Below, piece after piece: positions 23,067 through 34,193 of a DNA stretch of 64,000 nt. Position 1 is the first letter of the stretch. Each line of letters starts with the position of its first letter. The notes below the pieces were generated by a model. The model searched no databases and was not told the DNA's origin. It was given only the letters and a program-made list of their open reading frames with translations. The position numbers and the translations under genes are program-made. This DNA is from Myotis daubentonii. Taxonomy: Eukaryota > Chordata > Mammalia > Chiroptera > Vespertilionidae. The stretch is taken from assembly GCF_963259705.1 (NCBI RefSeq), contig NC_081844.1, positions 50,997,410-51,061,409 on the forward strand, read 5' to 3'.

Positions 23067-24230
23067 TTTCAGGAAAGCAGCCAGCATGAGCAACAAGTTC
23101 TCTAAGAACTTTCATGTAAACTCCTTAAGCTTTACTATAAAGAGTTGAGTATAATAAAGTCAGAAAAAAATAAGACTTTTGAAGACACAGGTGGAACCCT
23201 TTGTGATAAGAAGTCAGGAAACAGATAACGAAATAAAAAATTATTTCTGAATCACAAGAGAAAATGTTACTGCTAATCCCAGAAATCCTGGTAAAGATAA
23301 GCTCCCCTTGGTGGTACTATTGGACCCAACAGAATAGAACAGAATCAAACACTTTAATTATGCAATTCCCGGAAGGAAAGACAGCATGTCAAAGCTACAG
23401 TGAACTTTTCCAAAAGCAAAGCTGATATGATACCCTCTGATACCCATTTTAGCTAATCCCACCATTTATATTTAGTAAAACCCCCCTTTACTATCTCACC
23501 CAGTTCCTCGTTACAAGTGATTTCTTATTCCAATACTTTTCTATCATGTCTGTTCTGAAAAGACCTCAACTTTATCAGAAGAGCAACCACTGACCAAAAA
23601 AGTTTACTTTTATACTTTTGTTTTAGAAAAGCTTCCCTAGGATTACCTATCTTTAAACCAAAAGAAACAATCTAAAAGAAAGCAGGTAAGCCTTCGTAAG
23701 ATAAAGAAAATAAAATGAACTTTGAATTATGACCATGATTGTTACTTTCTTATACCCTAGCATTATGTTAGACGCTGGAATATCAAAGTACCAAGAACCT
23801 CCTTAATATTGTGGAATCCGAATATGACATAGCACTTAAAATTTTTAAGATTTTAGAGTGCAGTGGATGAAGTAGCAATCTTTCATTCCCTTACACCTTT
23901 TTCACAAAGTGTTTCTTTTGGAAATAAGCTAACATTTAAACCCAATATTCCAATAGTTATCGCCACTTCTCTGTGATGTGAAAATTGGACTTTTCCCAAA
24001 CAGAAGGAATTCATTGATAAAACGCATGTCGAACCGCCAGGTAAGGAGGCGGCGTGGGTGTTGTCAGCACTTACAGGCAGCACACTCTAAACTAAGGTAC
24101 CTGAGCGGGTTCTGAATCTTTTCTCTTTAGCCTACAAAGCTCTGGAATAGAACAAACACAGGTCTCAAAAACATTTAGCAAGCAAACCTCTTCCAGAACT
24201 ACTATATAACCAAAGGGACTGCCGGGAAGA
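23067..24230. other. Non-coding stretch before the CpG island
   Basis: AT-rich, no repeat or gene recognised. A strong plus-strand donor-like CCAGGTAAGG lies at 24038-24047 in the shoulder of the CpG island, but no exon can be defined from it. Confidence 0.5.
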
Positions 24231-24439
24231 CGTGGATCACTCTAACTGCATGCTGACATGCCCCACACTCCGTCCACCAACAACACATAATCCTCGAAAG
24301 TGCCTCGGAAACCAAAGTGGGCTGGGGAAGAAGGGGAGACGACCAAGAGTGAGAATCCCAAGTTTGCTCTGTCACGCATGCCACCTGGGGACAGAACTTG
24401 GGCTCCATCTGCCTCGCGTGGTCCCTTCCCTTCCTGGAG

Positions 24440-25660
24440 CTTAGGAAGCTCTCCCCGCGCCTGGCTAACCGCGACACTCACCCGTGGGCGCAGGACCCTC
24501 TGGCGGCTGAAGTTCCAGCGCTCAGTCGCGCCGGCAGCAGGAACACAACGGCATTCCTCGCCCGGGTGGGCGGGTGCAGGGGGCCCGGACCCCACTCGAC
24601 AGTAACGGATAGCGATAGCCGGAGTCAAGTCTGAGCGCATCAGCGCTAAACCCGAGACAAAGGCTGCCCTCGGCGGCCCGCGGCGCGCGCCCTCCCCGGG
24701 TAGCCCGTGCCCGCGCCGCTCCAGCCCACGCCGGGAGCTCCCGAAGCGGCTCTCATCGACTCCGCGTTTTGCGAGGGGTGCGGCTCCGGGACGAGTACGG
24801 AGCTGGTGTCCACAGCGCGCCGCGCACTGGGATCCGCCGGGAATGCCTAGCGCGCAGGGCGGCCACTGGCGGGCCAGGAGGGACAACTCCCCCGCGCCGC
24901 TGGCTCCAACAGCCTCCACTCACCCAGAGCGGCGCCTGCAGGGCGAGCCCGCCGCCCGAGAGTGGCGTCCCAGCGCCCACCACGAACCCCAGCCGGGAGC
25001 CTCGGCTCCGGTGCGGACCCACCAGGCAAAGGCACCTGCTGCTGGCGCTCCCGGGACTGGTGCTGGGGCCAAGCCCCGCTCCGGGTCAAGGACGCAGGCG
25101 CCTGGGACGGCGAGCCCAGGAGGGTGCGGACTCGCGACGGGTGTAATTGAATGATCTTTGCAGTCACTCACCGGAGGAGGGCGAAGTCGCTCAGGCGGCT
25201 GCGGGGCTGCGCGGGGCGAGCACTCCCCGGCGCAGGCATCCTCCCATCCTTTGTCACTAGCGGGCGGAGCGCTCCTCCCCGGCTTGCGGACGTGCAGCGG
25301 GGTGGCGGGCAGCCCGGCTCTGGCTCTGCTTCCCAGCCCTCTCCCTCATCGCCCCCCCTCCCCTGCTCCGTCCCCCTCTCGGAGCCGGCTCTCACTCGGC
25401 TTCCATGATGTCATCCGGTGGAAATCTGCCATGCTCAAAGGCTGGAATAATCCAGCGCTCACGCGGGGAACAGGGCGAGGGGCGGAGGCGGCCGCGGAGC
25501 CTTTAGGCGCGCGCGCCCGGAACCTGCGGGGTCAGGATAACTGGGGTCAAGGACAGTCCAGAGGCGGGGGAGTGCGCAAAGGTGGCTCTGAGGGGGAGTG
25601 TGGCAGGGTGGTCGTGGTGGGGGAAAGAGCCCAGGACGAAAAGTGCGGTGGTTGCTGCAA
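24440..25660. promoter_or_regulatory. CpG island, probable promoter of an unidentified gene
   Basis: The only long GC-rich, CpG-dense, non-repetitive tract in the window. It has GC boxes (GGGCGGG at 24568-24574, GGGGCGGA at 25479-25486) and a CRE-like TGATGTCA at 25406-25413, with no TATA box recognised. Three strong minus-strand donor consensus sites (GTGAGT with GT at 25171-25170, 24923-24922 and 24481-24480) favour a transcript reading leftward with a first exon near 25172-25400. Plus-strand donor-like sites also exist at 24041 and about 25805, so direction is unproven. Overlapping frames of up to 225 codons look GC-driven. Confidence 0.75.
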
Positions 25661-26592
25661 AGATTTCTAACTTGGTGTGTAGTAAAGGTAGGGAGAAAGT
25701 TTCCCTAGCTTCTCCGCGGCTCATGCGACCAGCACAGTGATGGACACCTTAAGTGCGACCCGGAGAAAGACTAGAAGCCCTGGGACTCTGGAGCCTCAGC
25801 TTCGGTGAGAAAGTTTAGGATGTCTAGCTGACGCCAGGTAGCCTCGATGAGGCGCAGCTGCAAGGATGAAGAAAGACGCGGACTGTTTATGGGCGAAAGA
25901 ATCTGAAACAAAACATTGTCTTGTTCGGTGAGGCCAGGAGGGGGACGTGACGACCTGTGAAACTAACATGGAAAAGATAGCTGCCCGCAGGAGAGAAGCC
26001 AAGAGCAGAAATTCACCGTGGCCCTAGCTTTTTCCTCCTTTCCTCCACACTGCTCTGGCAGTGGTTTCCTCCACAGTAGCCTCACCCAAGGATTGCCATA
26101 GCTGAAACCACTTAAGTCAAGAGGTTCAGTAAGAGCTGTGAAAGATGTGATGTCAATTCTTTTTTGCTTGATATTCTTTATAATATCAATAGATGCTTTA
26201 TTAGAGAAACAGCCCCAATACTTTGGAAGATTCCCTTGTACCAATGGACACACACCCACAAACACACACACTAACTCTGAGATCCAACCCTGCATCAACT
26301 TAGGGCCGCTTCATGTAAACAAACTCTCACTGTTCAGAGAACACATCCCTACAACTGATCCCAATCGTATCAAGCTTTGCTTCAAGGAGTCTCTTGAGGT
26401 TCCCAGGATTACCTACCACTATCGCACCTGGAAGAAACAGGTTGCAGAGGAGAGAGAGCACCAACACCCAACCCAATAAGGATTAGGCAGCTTAACTGAG
26501 CAGCCTAGGTAGGAACATACAGGCTCTGCCAGAGGATTCATCCACCATCATCTTTTAAGTATAGAGACTAGAAATGGCATTTATTACAAATA
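25661..26592. other. Island shoulder and unassigned sequence
   Basis: CpG density falls away by about 25900. No repeat or protein recognised. A short CA-rich tract lies at 26250-26272. Confidence 0.45.
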
Positions 26593-26847
26593 CTGGAGGC
26601 CTGGTGCACGAATTCGTAAATGGGTGGGGTCCCTTGGCCTGGCTAGCGATTGGGGTTGATGAGGAGGAGGGGTAGAAAGGGGCTGCTGGAGGTTTTGATG
26701 GGCTGGGGGAGGTTGGCTGTGGGAGTGCACTGACCACCAGGGGGCAGCTCCTGCATTGGTGTCTGCCCCCTGGTGGTCAGTGCACGTCATAGCGACCGGT
26801 TGACCAGTCGTTCAGTCATAACTATTGCTTAGGCTTTTATATATATA
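26593..26847 (-). mobile_element. HeliBat-type Helitron with perfect inverted CTCF-like pair
   Basis: 3' end CTGG (mutated CTAG) at 26593-26596; 5' end CTTTTATATATATA at 26847, directly joined to the next Helitron. It contains perfect 23-base inverted arms at 26725-26747 and 26763-26785. Each arm holds CCACCAGGGGGCAG, one per strand, 15 bases apart. Confidence 0.92.
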
Positions 26848-27387
26848 CTAGAGGCCCGGTGCGTGAAATTCGTGCCCAGGGGGGTATCCCTTAGCCCAGC
26901 CTGCACCCTCTTCAATCTGGGACCCCTCCGGAAATGTCTGACTGCCGGATTGGGCCCGATCCCCCAAGGATCCTTGGGGGATCGGGCCCAATCCGACAGT
27001 CAGACATCCCTCTCACAATCCGGGACTGCTGGCTCCTAACCACTCGCCTGCCTGCCTGCCTGATGCCCCAATCACTTCTGCCTGCCAGCCTGATTGCCCC
27101 CTAACTGCTTCCCTGCCAGCCTGATGATGTCTAATTGCTCCCCTGCCATCTCGATTGCCCCCAACTGCCCTCCCCTGACGGCCCGATCGCCCACAACTGC
27201 CCTCCCCTGCCAGCCCAATCGCCAACAACTGCCCTCCCCTGCTGGCCTGATCGCCCACAACTGCCCTCCCCTGCTGGCCTGATCACCCACAACTGGCCAT
27301 CTTTGTGGCGGCCATCTTGTGGTGGCCATTTTGTGACAACGTCAAGCGTGAGGGCACGAGGACCACCTAGGCTTTTATTAGTATAGA
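26848..27387 (-). mobile_element. HeliBat-type Helitron with 72-bp palindrome
   Basis: CTAG at 26848-26851 with a clear terminal hairpin (GTGCGTGAAATTCGTGCCC, slightly imperfect). It ends CTTTTATTAGTATAGA at 27387. A 72-base palindrome spans 26935-27006. An array of CAACTGCCCTCCCCTGC-type units lies at about 27080-27290. It is the middle member of a three-Helitron run. Confidence 0.93.
26935..27006. repeat. 72-bp near-perfect palindrome, no spacer
   Basis: Arms 26935-26970 and 26971-27006 are reverse complements at 35 of 36 positions. The centre reads CCAAGGATCCTTGG. It lies inside the Helitron close to its 3' end. It could extrude as a cruciform or hairpin. Confidence 0.95.
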
Positions 27388-27536
27388 TTAGAGACCCGAT
27401 GCATGGAATTCATGCAAGGGGCTCGGCCCTCGCATCTCCAGCTGCCTTGGTCCTCACAGCCCTGGCTTCATCAGGAAGGTCGTCGCACTGTTCGGCCATT
27501 TAGTCAATTTGCATATTACACTTTTATTATTATAGA
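27388..27536 (-). mobile_element. Short HeliBat-type Helitron (149 bp), third in run
   Basis: TTAG (mutated CTAG) at 27388-27391, hairpin GATGCATGGAATTCATGC, and 5' end CTTTTATTATTATAGA at 27536 before T. Essentially only the two termini and about 90 internal bases remain. Confidence 0.88.
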
Positions 27537-27765
27537 TATAGATGGGTACAATTACAAACACCTTAAACTTTGTAAATACAAAGAGAAGCACTCAGTATAA
27601 TGTCAACTTGAAAGCTAGTTTGTCAATTCACTATGAAATTATGAAATCCACTGGGACATTGCTTAGGGGAAAGTAGCGTGAAAAAGCAGGATCAGAAATT
27701 AATTTTTTAAATAAAATATCAAAAAGGCCATAGAGTAATGTAGGAAACCTAGAAGTGTTAACTTG

Positions 27766-27963
27766 GCCCTGGCCAGGTAGCTCATTTGGTTAGAGTGTCC
27801 TTCCTATAAGCCAAGGTTGCTGATTCAATCCTAGCTCAGGGCACATACAAGAATTAACCAATGAAATGCATAAATAATTGGAACAACAAATCAATGTTTC
27901 TCTATCTCTCCTCTTCCTCTCTATCTAAAATCAAAATGAAATAATTTTAAAAAACATTGAACA
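27766..27963 (+). mobile_element. Old tRNA-type SINE (Ves-related)
   Basis: GCCCTGGCCAGGTAGCTCAT head with box B-like GATTCAATCCTAGCTC and a CT-rich 3' part. Perfect duplication TGTTAACTTG at 27756-27765 and 27964-27973. It differs from the other Ves copies, so it is an older subfamily. Confidence 0.9.
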
Positions 27964-28006
27964 TGTTAACTTGCATTTATTTATTTTCAAATTAAAATAA
28001 TTCAGG

Positions 28007-28205
28007 TTTCTTAGTGGTTGAGCATCAACCTATGAATCAAAAGGTCATGGTTTGATTCCTGGTCAGGGCACATGCCCAGTTTGCTAACTCAATCCCCAGT
28101 GGGGGGCGTGCAGGAGGCAGTTGATGAATGATTCTCCCTCATCATTGATGTTTCTATTTCTCTCCGTCTCCCTCTCTCCCTGAAATCAAAAAAAAAATTT
28201 TTAAT
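28007..28205 (+). mobile_element. Ves SINE, 5' truncated
   Basis: Starts within the head (TTAGTGGTTGAGCATCAACC) and runs through box B to the AAATCAAAAAAAAA tail. Confidence 0.88.
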
Positions 28206-28305
28206 ATATTTTAGGTATCATTAATATGTATTACATCTTATTAGTATATATTATAAAGATATGTTTAACATCCTTGTCCACATCCTTACTTTAAAAAAGT
28301 GTTTA

Positions 28306-28540
28306 GCCCTAGCCGGTTTGACTCAGTGGATAGAGCACTGGACTGCAGACTGAAGGGTCCTGGGTTCGATTCCAGTCAAGGGCACATGACCAGGATGCTG
28401 GCTTGATCCCCAGTGGGGGGAGTGCAGGAGGCAGCCAATCAATTATTCTCTCTCATCACTAATGTTTCTATCTCTCTCTCCCTCTCCCTTCCTCTATGAA
28501 ATCAATACAAATATATTTTTAAAAATAATAATATAAAAAA
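28306..28540 (+). mobile_element. Ves SINE
   Basis: Full head GCCCTAGCCGGTTTGACTCA, box B GGTTCGATTCCAGTC, and a CT-rich tail ending in an AT-rich stretch. Approximate duplication AAGTGTTTA / AAGTTTTTA. Confidence 0.92.
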
Positions 28541-29059
28541 TAAGTTTTTAAAATTTTAAGAATAGCCTCTTATCCTTTCCTACAAATCAAAATACAAAGG
28601 AACATTAAAAGTGCATGAACAACTTTTGCAGGTGAGTATTTTTTAATATCAAAATAGTGAAGACTAAAAAATCAGGGCAACTAGAAAATAAACTAGATTT
28701 TTAAAATCTATTAGAGGTAAGAATTTGGTAATGTAAGCAATAGCCATCTTTGAGAATAGACAAATGATCTAATTGCTTATAAAAAAGTAATTAGGACTGT
28801 TAATGATGCTGTTCCAAGGATAGAAGAAGGTCAAGTTGTAAACCTTCCTTCGTAGATTGCTTCTCTTCTGCTCCATCTATCTTCATTGCCTCTGTTGATC
28901 TTGCTGTGCTCCAGCATTCTCTGGACTAATGTGCAAGTATGGAGACAAGAAGGTCATAGGAAGTCAACAGATCTGGGGAACTTACACAAATAACCAAAAA
29001 GATCAGAAAATGTACCAGTATCCCCCAGTTTTAAAAAAAAAAATCACTGCTCTAAAGGA
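28541..29059. other. Non-coding stretch, nothing assigned
   Basis: AT-rich, no supported feature. A poly-A run lies at 29033-29042. Confidence 0.45.
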
Positions 29060-29352
29060 TTAAAGAACCTATATCATGTATACTTAAAACTTGCACAATG
29101 TTATATGTCAATTATCCTATATAATAAAAGGCTGATATGCAAATCGTCCCCTTGACTGGGAGTTCTAGTGGGAGTTCAACCAGTTCAACCAGGGGGTGGG
29201 GCCGGCCGGCCAACCACCTGTGGCCCCTCCCTCCAGCTGGCCTGGCCAGATTGGCACAATCAGGGTGGGCCGGCTGGACCCCACCCATAAACGAATTTGT
29301 GCACCGGGCCTGTAGTATCTAATAAAGCTATAAAAATGTCTTTAAAAAACCT
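29060..29352 (+). mobile_element. Old L1-type 3' end interrupted by a Helitron
   Basis: TTGCACAATGTTATATGTCA before the Helitron and TATCTAATAAAGCT after it together form a familiar old LINE tail. Removing 29114-29315 rejoins it with no lost or gained base, so the Helitron inserted into a pre-existing element. Confidence 0.65.
29114..29315 (+). mobile_element. HeliBat-type Helitron (202 bp)
   Basis: TCCTATATAATAAAAGGC after A at 29113. It ends with a decayed hairpin and CCTGTAG (CTAG changed to GTAG) before T at 29316. Short GC-rich interior. Confidence 0.92.
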
Positions 29353-30072
29353 ATATCTCTTACTTTAAGGATATGAAATGCACTCATTTATTTGATCCTA
29401 TGTAAAAGTCTTCAGTTATATGATTTTGGCATTCTTTGAGAATTAAAAACACTGTGCTATGTGGCAGTCACTGTGGCCCTTGATCTTAGCAAAGTAAATG
29501 TACTACATCTCTAGGAAAACTTCTTTCCCAGTGTATGCTAACCACCAAGATCCTTGCCTGTGTCATTGACACTTCCCACTTCCAATGCATGCTTTTATCT
29601 TTACTTCCAATTTTAAGTCATGCTGTTTGAATATGATAAGATATTTTTATCCAAATAGATGGCTATTAATAACTAAAATAAAATATCCAATTGTTACAGT
29701 CTTTTAAAAAGATAATATCTGAACTCATACCTTACAAACCTAACTTATATTCTGATCTTGTTTACATGATGAATATATTAAGCCTTGGAATTGAAGATTT
29801 AGAGTGGAAATATTAACTCTGCCTCAATTATTGATGCTCTGCTGCACTGTTTTCATATTGATACATGAGTCTCTTCACAAAAACAATGAATGTTTTGGTG
29901 AGGGAAAAGAAGCCCATTTTAATATTTTTCCTTGTGGATTTCACAAAATGCAAAATTTTTATATTCTGGTTTTTATCTGAATTAATAAATTCATTAATAG
30001 CTAGTGACTTTTTAAAAGCAAGTTTTCCTAGATATGAATTTAACGGTTGGTAAATAATAACTAATACATAAA

Positions 30073-30260
30073 ACTAATATTATTAAGGCCTTATAATGTG
30101 CCAAATACTGTGCTAAGTGCTTGCATGTATTAATCTATTTGATCTTTAAAATTTCCTCATGACATGAATGTGTGATTAACCTCTTTTGAAGATGAGGAAA
30201 CAGATACCTAGAGAGGTTATGAAGACAGTCAAGGCAACTAAACTAATAACAAGTCAAATT
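30073..30260 (+). mobile_element. MIR SINE relic
   Basis: ATAATGTGCCAAATACTGTGCTAAGTGC, then GATGAGGAAACAGATACCTAGAGAGGTTA: the conserved MIR core order, diverged. Confidence 0.85.
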
Positions 30261-31820
30261 TAAGATTTTATTTGATCTGCCTAAACATATAGAGCCTGCC
30301 CTCATAATAGCATGCTAGTAACTTTCAGATAATTTTTACTATGAAAAAATGGTGAGGTGAACAATATGCTTTTGTGAACTCTGCCATCAGTTACTAAATC
30401 TATCATGAACTTTATTTTCATTATCCCTGTTAATAAAAAGTTTTCAAAATTATTTACAAAGAATACCCAATAAATTTTAGTTTCCTATCTATCCTTAAAC
30501 AGTATCAGACATAAAAAAAAAAAAAGTGAAATGATTTTGTACTTGGAGACAGATCATTATAAAATGAAATTTAAAAAATAACCATAAACTACTAATTTAA
30601 GGAAAGACAAAGACCACTTCAGCAAATATAGTCTCAGTACAGTTAATCCTTTAGTGGATATAGGAAGGCAAACTACGTCATCCATTCAAATGAAGGTTTC
30701 TTCCCCGCTGTGAATATTAATAAGGAAAAGAAATCATTTTACATATTGTATTTCAAAGGCCCCATATGTTTTTATCATAGAAATAATATTCCCTGGGCAC
30801 AGATGTATAACCAGGCTTCTTTAAATAGAAAAGGTTAGTGTAGATTTTTTCAAAATCCTTTTTTAGCTTACCTTTTTGATAATTGGCTGGTGTTCAGCAG
30901 CTCTGCATACAAGGGTTTTTTGAATGGACTTGTGAAAAAGGTTACAAGGTACACATAACAGATTTTCATTCTTTCAGGGTATGCTGCTAATCTAGCTCTT
31001 TGTATTAATTTCTCTCTTATGAAATAAACAATGTAAACAAATAATGGAAATCCTTATATTCATAAGATACGTTAGCAGGCATAAATTGATTTATTGCATA
31101 CATATCATCTAATTGAATTGTGATTTTTATGCCAAGTTTGTGATTGTCACAAGTTCACAAATTTCAATTCGCCATCTAGCCATCACCATCTACATGGCGC
31201 TGGCCAGCTAGTGTCATTGGTAGGTGTCGAATCCTTGCATGTTGCGGTTCTCACCTCAGCCAAAGCCAATTCCACTTTAATACAGTGTTATTTATCACCC
31301 TTCCCCAAAAGTTATTTTGTTAATTATAACATGCCATGGTGAAGTAGTCTCAAAGAAATACAATGCTATCTCAAAGGAAAAAAAAGAAAATTTGACCTGC
31401 TTTGTTAATAATACATAACAATTACCCTGAACACAACCTATTGGTTGATTCTGGAAACTACTGGTTGAATGAATGAATATGTGATTGAATCGTTGTGATG
31501 ATTAAGTAAAATAATAGAATATAGGTAATGATTGCTGGCATTTAACATCTTACCAATTACTAGTACAGCATAGATTCAGGGACTAACTGCATCCTAAAAC
31601 ATTTTATTCATTTACAATTAAAATACAGAGTATATAATGTAGTATTTTATATACTATCCCCACTGGAGTCTGGTTCAACACCCTGAAATCAAGCACAGCA
31701 CCAAGTCTAGTGAAATATATGAAGATTCACACCAAGTCTGATAAAAAAAAAAGCCTCGTGTCAGTTCAGAGATTTCTAGATTTTAGAATTTGGACAAGTA
31801 GTTGTGAATATTAAAGTTAA
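30261..31820. other. Single-copy-looking non-coding stretch
   Basis: No gene or repeat recognised. The 30840-31010 and 31130-31280 segments lack simple repeats and could be conserved non-coding sequence, which cannot be shown without alignment. Confidence 0.4.
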
Positions 31821-31825
31821 CATTT

Positions 31826-31975
31826 ATTAAGTAGCTACTATGTGCACTGCTCTAACCACTTTACAGGTATTAATTAAGCGTCACAACAATCCTCTAAGGT
31901 AGGTACTATTATTATTATTTCCATTTTATAGGGGAGAAAGCTGATGCACAGAGGGTAAGTTACTTGCTTTATTTG
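31826..31975 (+). mobile_element. MIR SINE relic
   Basis: TACTATGTGCACTGCTCTAA, AAGGTAGGTACTATTATTAT and GCACAGAGGGTAAGTTACTT in MIR order. Confidence 0.88.
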
Positions 31976-33059
31976 GCTTATGGACCCAAACTAAGTCTGG
32001 AAGGATTTGTGTTAAACTTTATAAAAATCAACTGACTTAAATAAAGGATAATATAAAGATAGGCACTGGTCTCGGTAGGAAAGGAATTAAGATATAAGCA
32101 ATGAAAGAAATTACCCAAATTAGTAACATGTTTTATTAAGTAAAACATTTCTAGAATATTAAAAATACCATACAATATTTAAAATTTAATAAACTGGATT
32201 AAATATTTTCAACCAATATGGTAGGCAATGCAGTATATGGAGTTTATACAAATCAATAAAAAACATCAAGACCTCAGTAGATGAGAAGGAAAGAGATATA
32301 AAGAAATCACACACACACACAAAACCCAGTTGTAAAAAAAAAAAAAAAAAGTGATAATTGAAGTCTAAAATTCAAGTTTAAAACGGAGATACAATTTTTC
32401 AAGTAAAGATTTTTATAACTTGTAAAACATGCCAAATACTTGAGGAATTCCAATAGCCACTGAGGTAGTGATTTGATTTTTTAAGTCTACTATAGAGAAA
32501 TAACAAGTACAGAGGAAAAATATTTGTCCACAAAGATGTTCATTAACGAGTAATTTATACTATTAAAAGGGGGTGAGGACAATGCTTTTAAGGGTCATGG
32601 CATCAATAAACAACTTCAAACAAATGAAGCAGAAAAAATTATTTGGGCCGAACAATAACCATTTTTTTTAACACACTGCTGAGTCCAACATAACTGTCAA
32701 ATGTTATAAAATTATAGTTTCGTTTCCTAATGTCACATTAATAAGCTCTCTGTAGTTGTTGCCAGGGAATCTGAGACCCTGAAGCCATATATCCAGGCAA
32801 GATAGTTTTCTCTGCAGTTGTCCTGATCGGGTGGGAGGATAATTTTCACTGAAGAAGTATTTTTTCACAGTAAGTGATGACTAGCTGTGAAATTGTTATG
32901 TTACACTGTGGACCTGGATGCTGTCCCTTTCTCCAAATAAGTTGTTAATACTGCAACTTTACAGCAGTATTGACTTTGAAGCCTTTGGGAATTAGATTAA
33001 CCAAACTAGACTAGAGTATAATAAAAGAGCAATGTTAATCATTTAAAATAAACCTCAGG
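31976..33059. other. AT-rich non-coding stretch, nothing assigned
   Basis: Contains a short (CA) tract at 32310-32321 and a poly-A run at 32334-32350. No supported gene. Confidence 0.45.
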
Positions 33060-34135
33060 CAAATTATTGACCACCTTTCCTAACTCCAACTCCAGCCCTT
33101 CTTCCTCTTTGCTGTCTTTTGTAATCCTTTTCTCGGTAAACATTTCCACCTTTCATCCAGATTTTCAAGCAGGGAATCTAAGTATCACTACAAGCTCTTC
33201 CCTCTCACTTGTACCCCATTGGAATAATCACTATCTCAAATATACACATACAACTATTTTTAACCAATTATCCTATGTTGATTAAATGGCAGCTCTTTTA
33301 AAACATGACTGACATTATGGTGACTGTCATCATATATTTTCAAATAAATATTTTATTATATGTATTGGTAAAATTCTCTGGGATATAAGTGACATAGTCA
33401 CCAAGTCCTATGGATTCTACATCATAAAAGAGTTCTTGTATTTATTCCCCCTTCTCCAAACTCATTTCCATTACCTCATTTAGACCCTTTCCATCTTGTG
33501 CCAGCTATTTTTGGTTTGCCCCCTAGTCTAGTCTATATTCTTTGTCTTTCTCAGTGTCCCAGAGGGTTCACCTCTAGGAAGTTTTCCTTGCCTTCTAGCT
33601 TCTGGTTGGGTTTGGTTGGGAGGCACCAGGAGGATTTGAAGAGTGGGAAGAGATTGAGTTGGGTTTATATTTCCCCCATTTCATCTGCTCAGGTGTGGTT
33701 GTGTAGGATGCTACTTTGCTTCATGAATACCGCTTCTCCCATGAGTCCAGCCCTCAACCAGGCTCTTGTGATATCTTAAGAATAGTAAGGATCATAAGGC
33801 TATAAAGAGTAGTAATGGCTTCCCCCTCTTGCTAGTGCCAACCTTTTGGTTGCTTTACCTTTACCTACATCTCAGTAATTATTTCCTTTACTAAAATCTC
33901 AGCAGATGTACCTTCTGTTTCCTATCAATAGACAGACTGACATATGTTCCTTCTCCAAACCACTGAAATGGCTTCTAATTGATTGTATGCCTACAGCCTC
34001 CCTGTCTTCCCCACCATTTCACAAAACATCCTTCAATGATGGACAGCTCCCTTTCTCAAATGCAAACAGAGCAAAATCTTCACTGTTCTGTATTATCACC
34101 AGTAATTTCCAACTAGAGTTGTTACAAATGATCTA
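33060..34135 (+). mobile_element. Probable old L1M 3' UTR / L2 relic
   Basis: CTCTTCCCTCTCACTTGTACCC and the Pu/Py-skewed, cytosine-rich run to about 33600 resemble diverged L1M 3' UTR text. The part at about 33940-34130 (CCTTCTCCAAACCACTGAAA) may be another old LINE. Short frames within it are chance. Limits are approximate. Confidence 0.4.
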
Positions 34136-34193
34136 AGAATACTTTTGCATCCAAGAATTTTCTGTGGAATAATCAGTCTCATATATACACACA

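Noticed and set aside
24242..24919. 225-codon minus-strand frame in the CpG island as a coding exon
   Set aside because: GC-rich DNA has few stops, several other frames are equally open, the product matches no family I know, and strong donor sites interrupt it.
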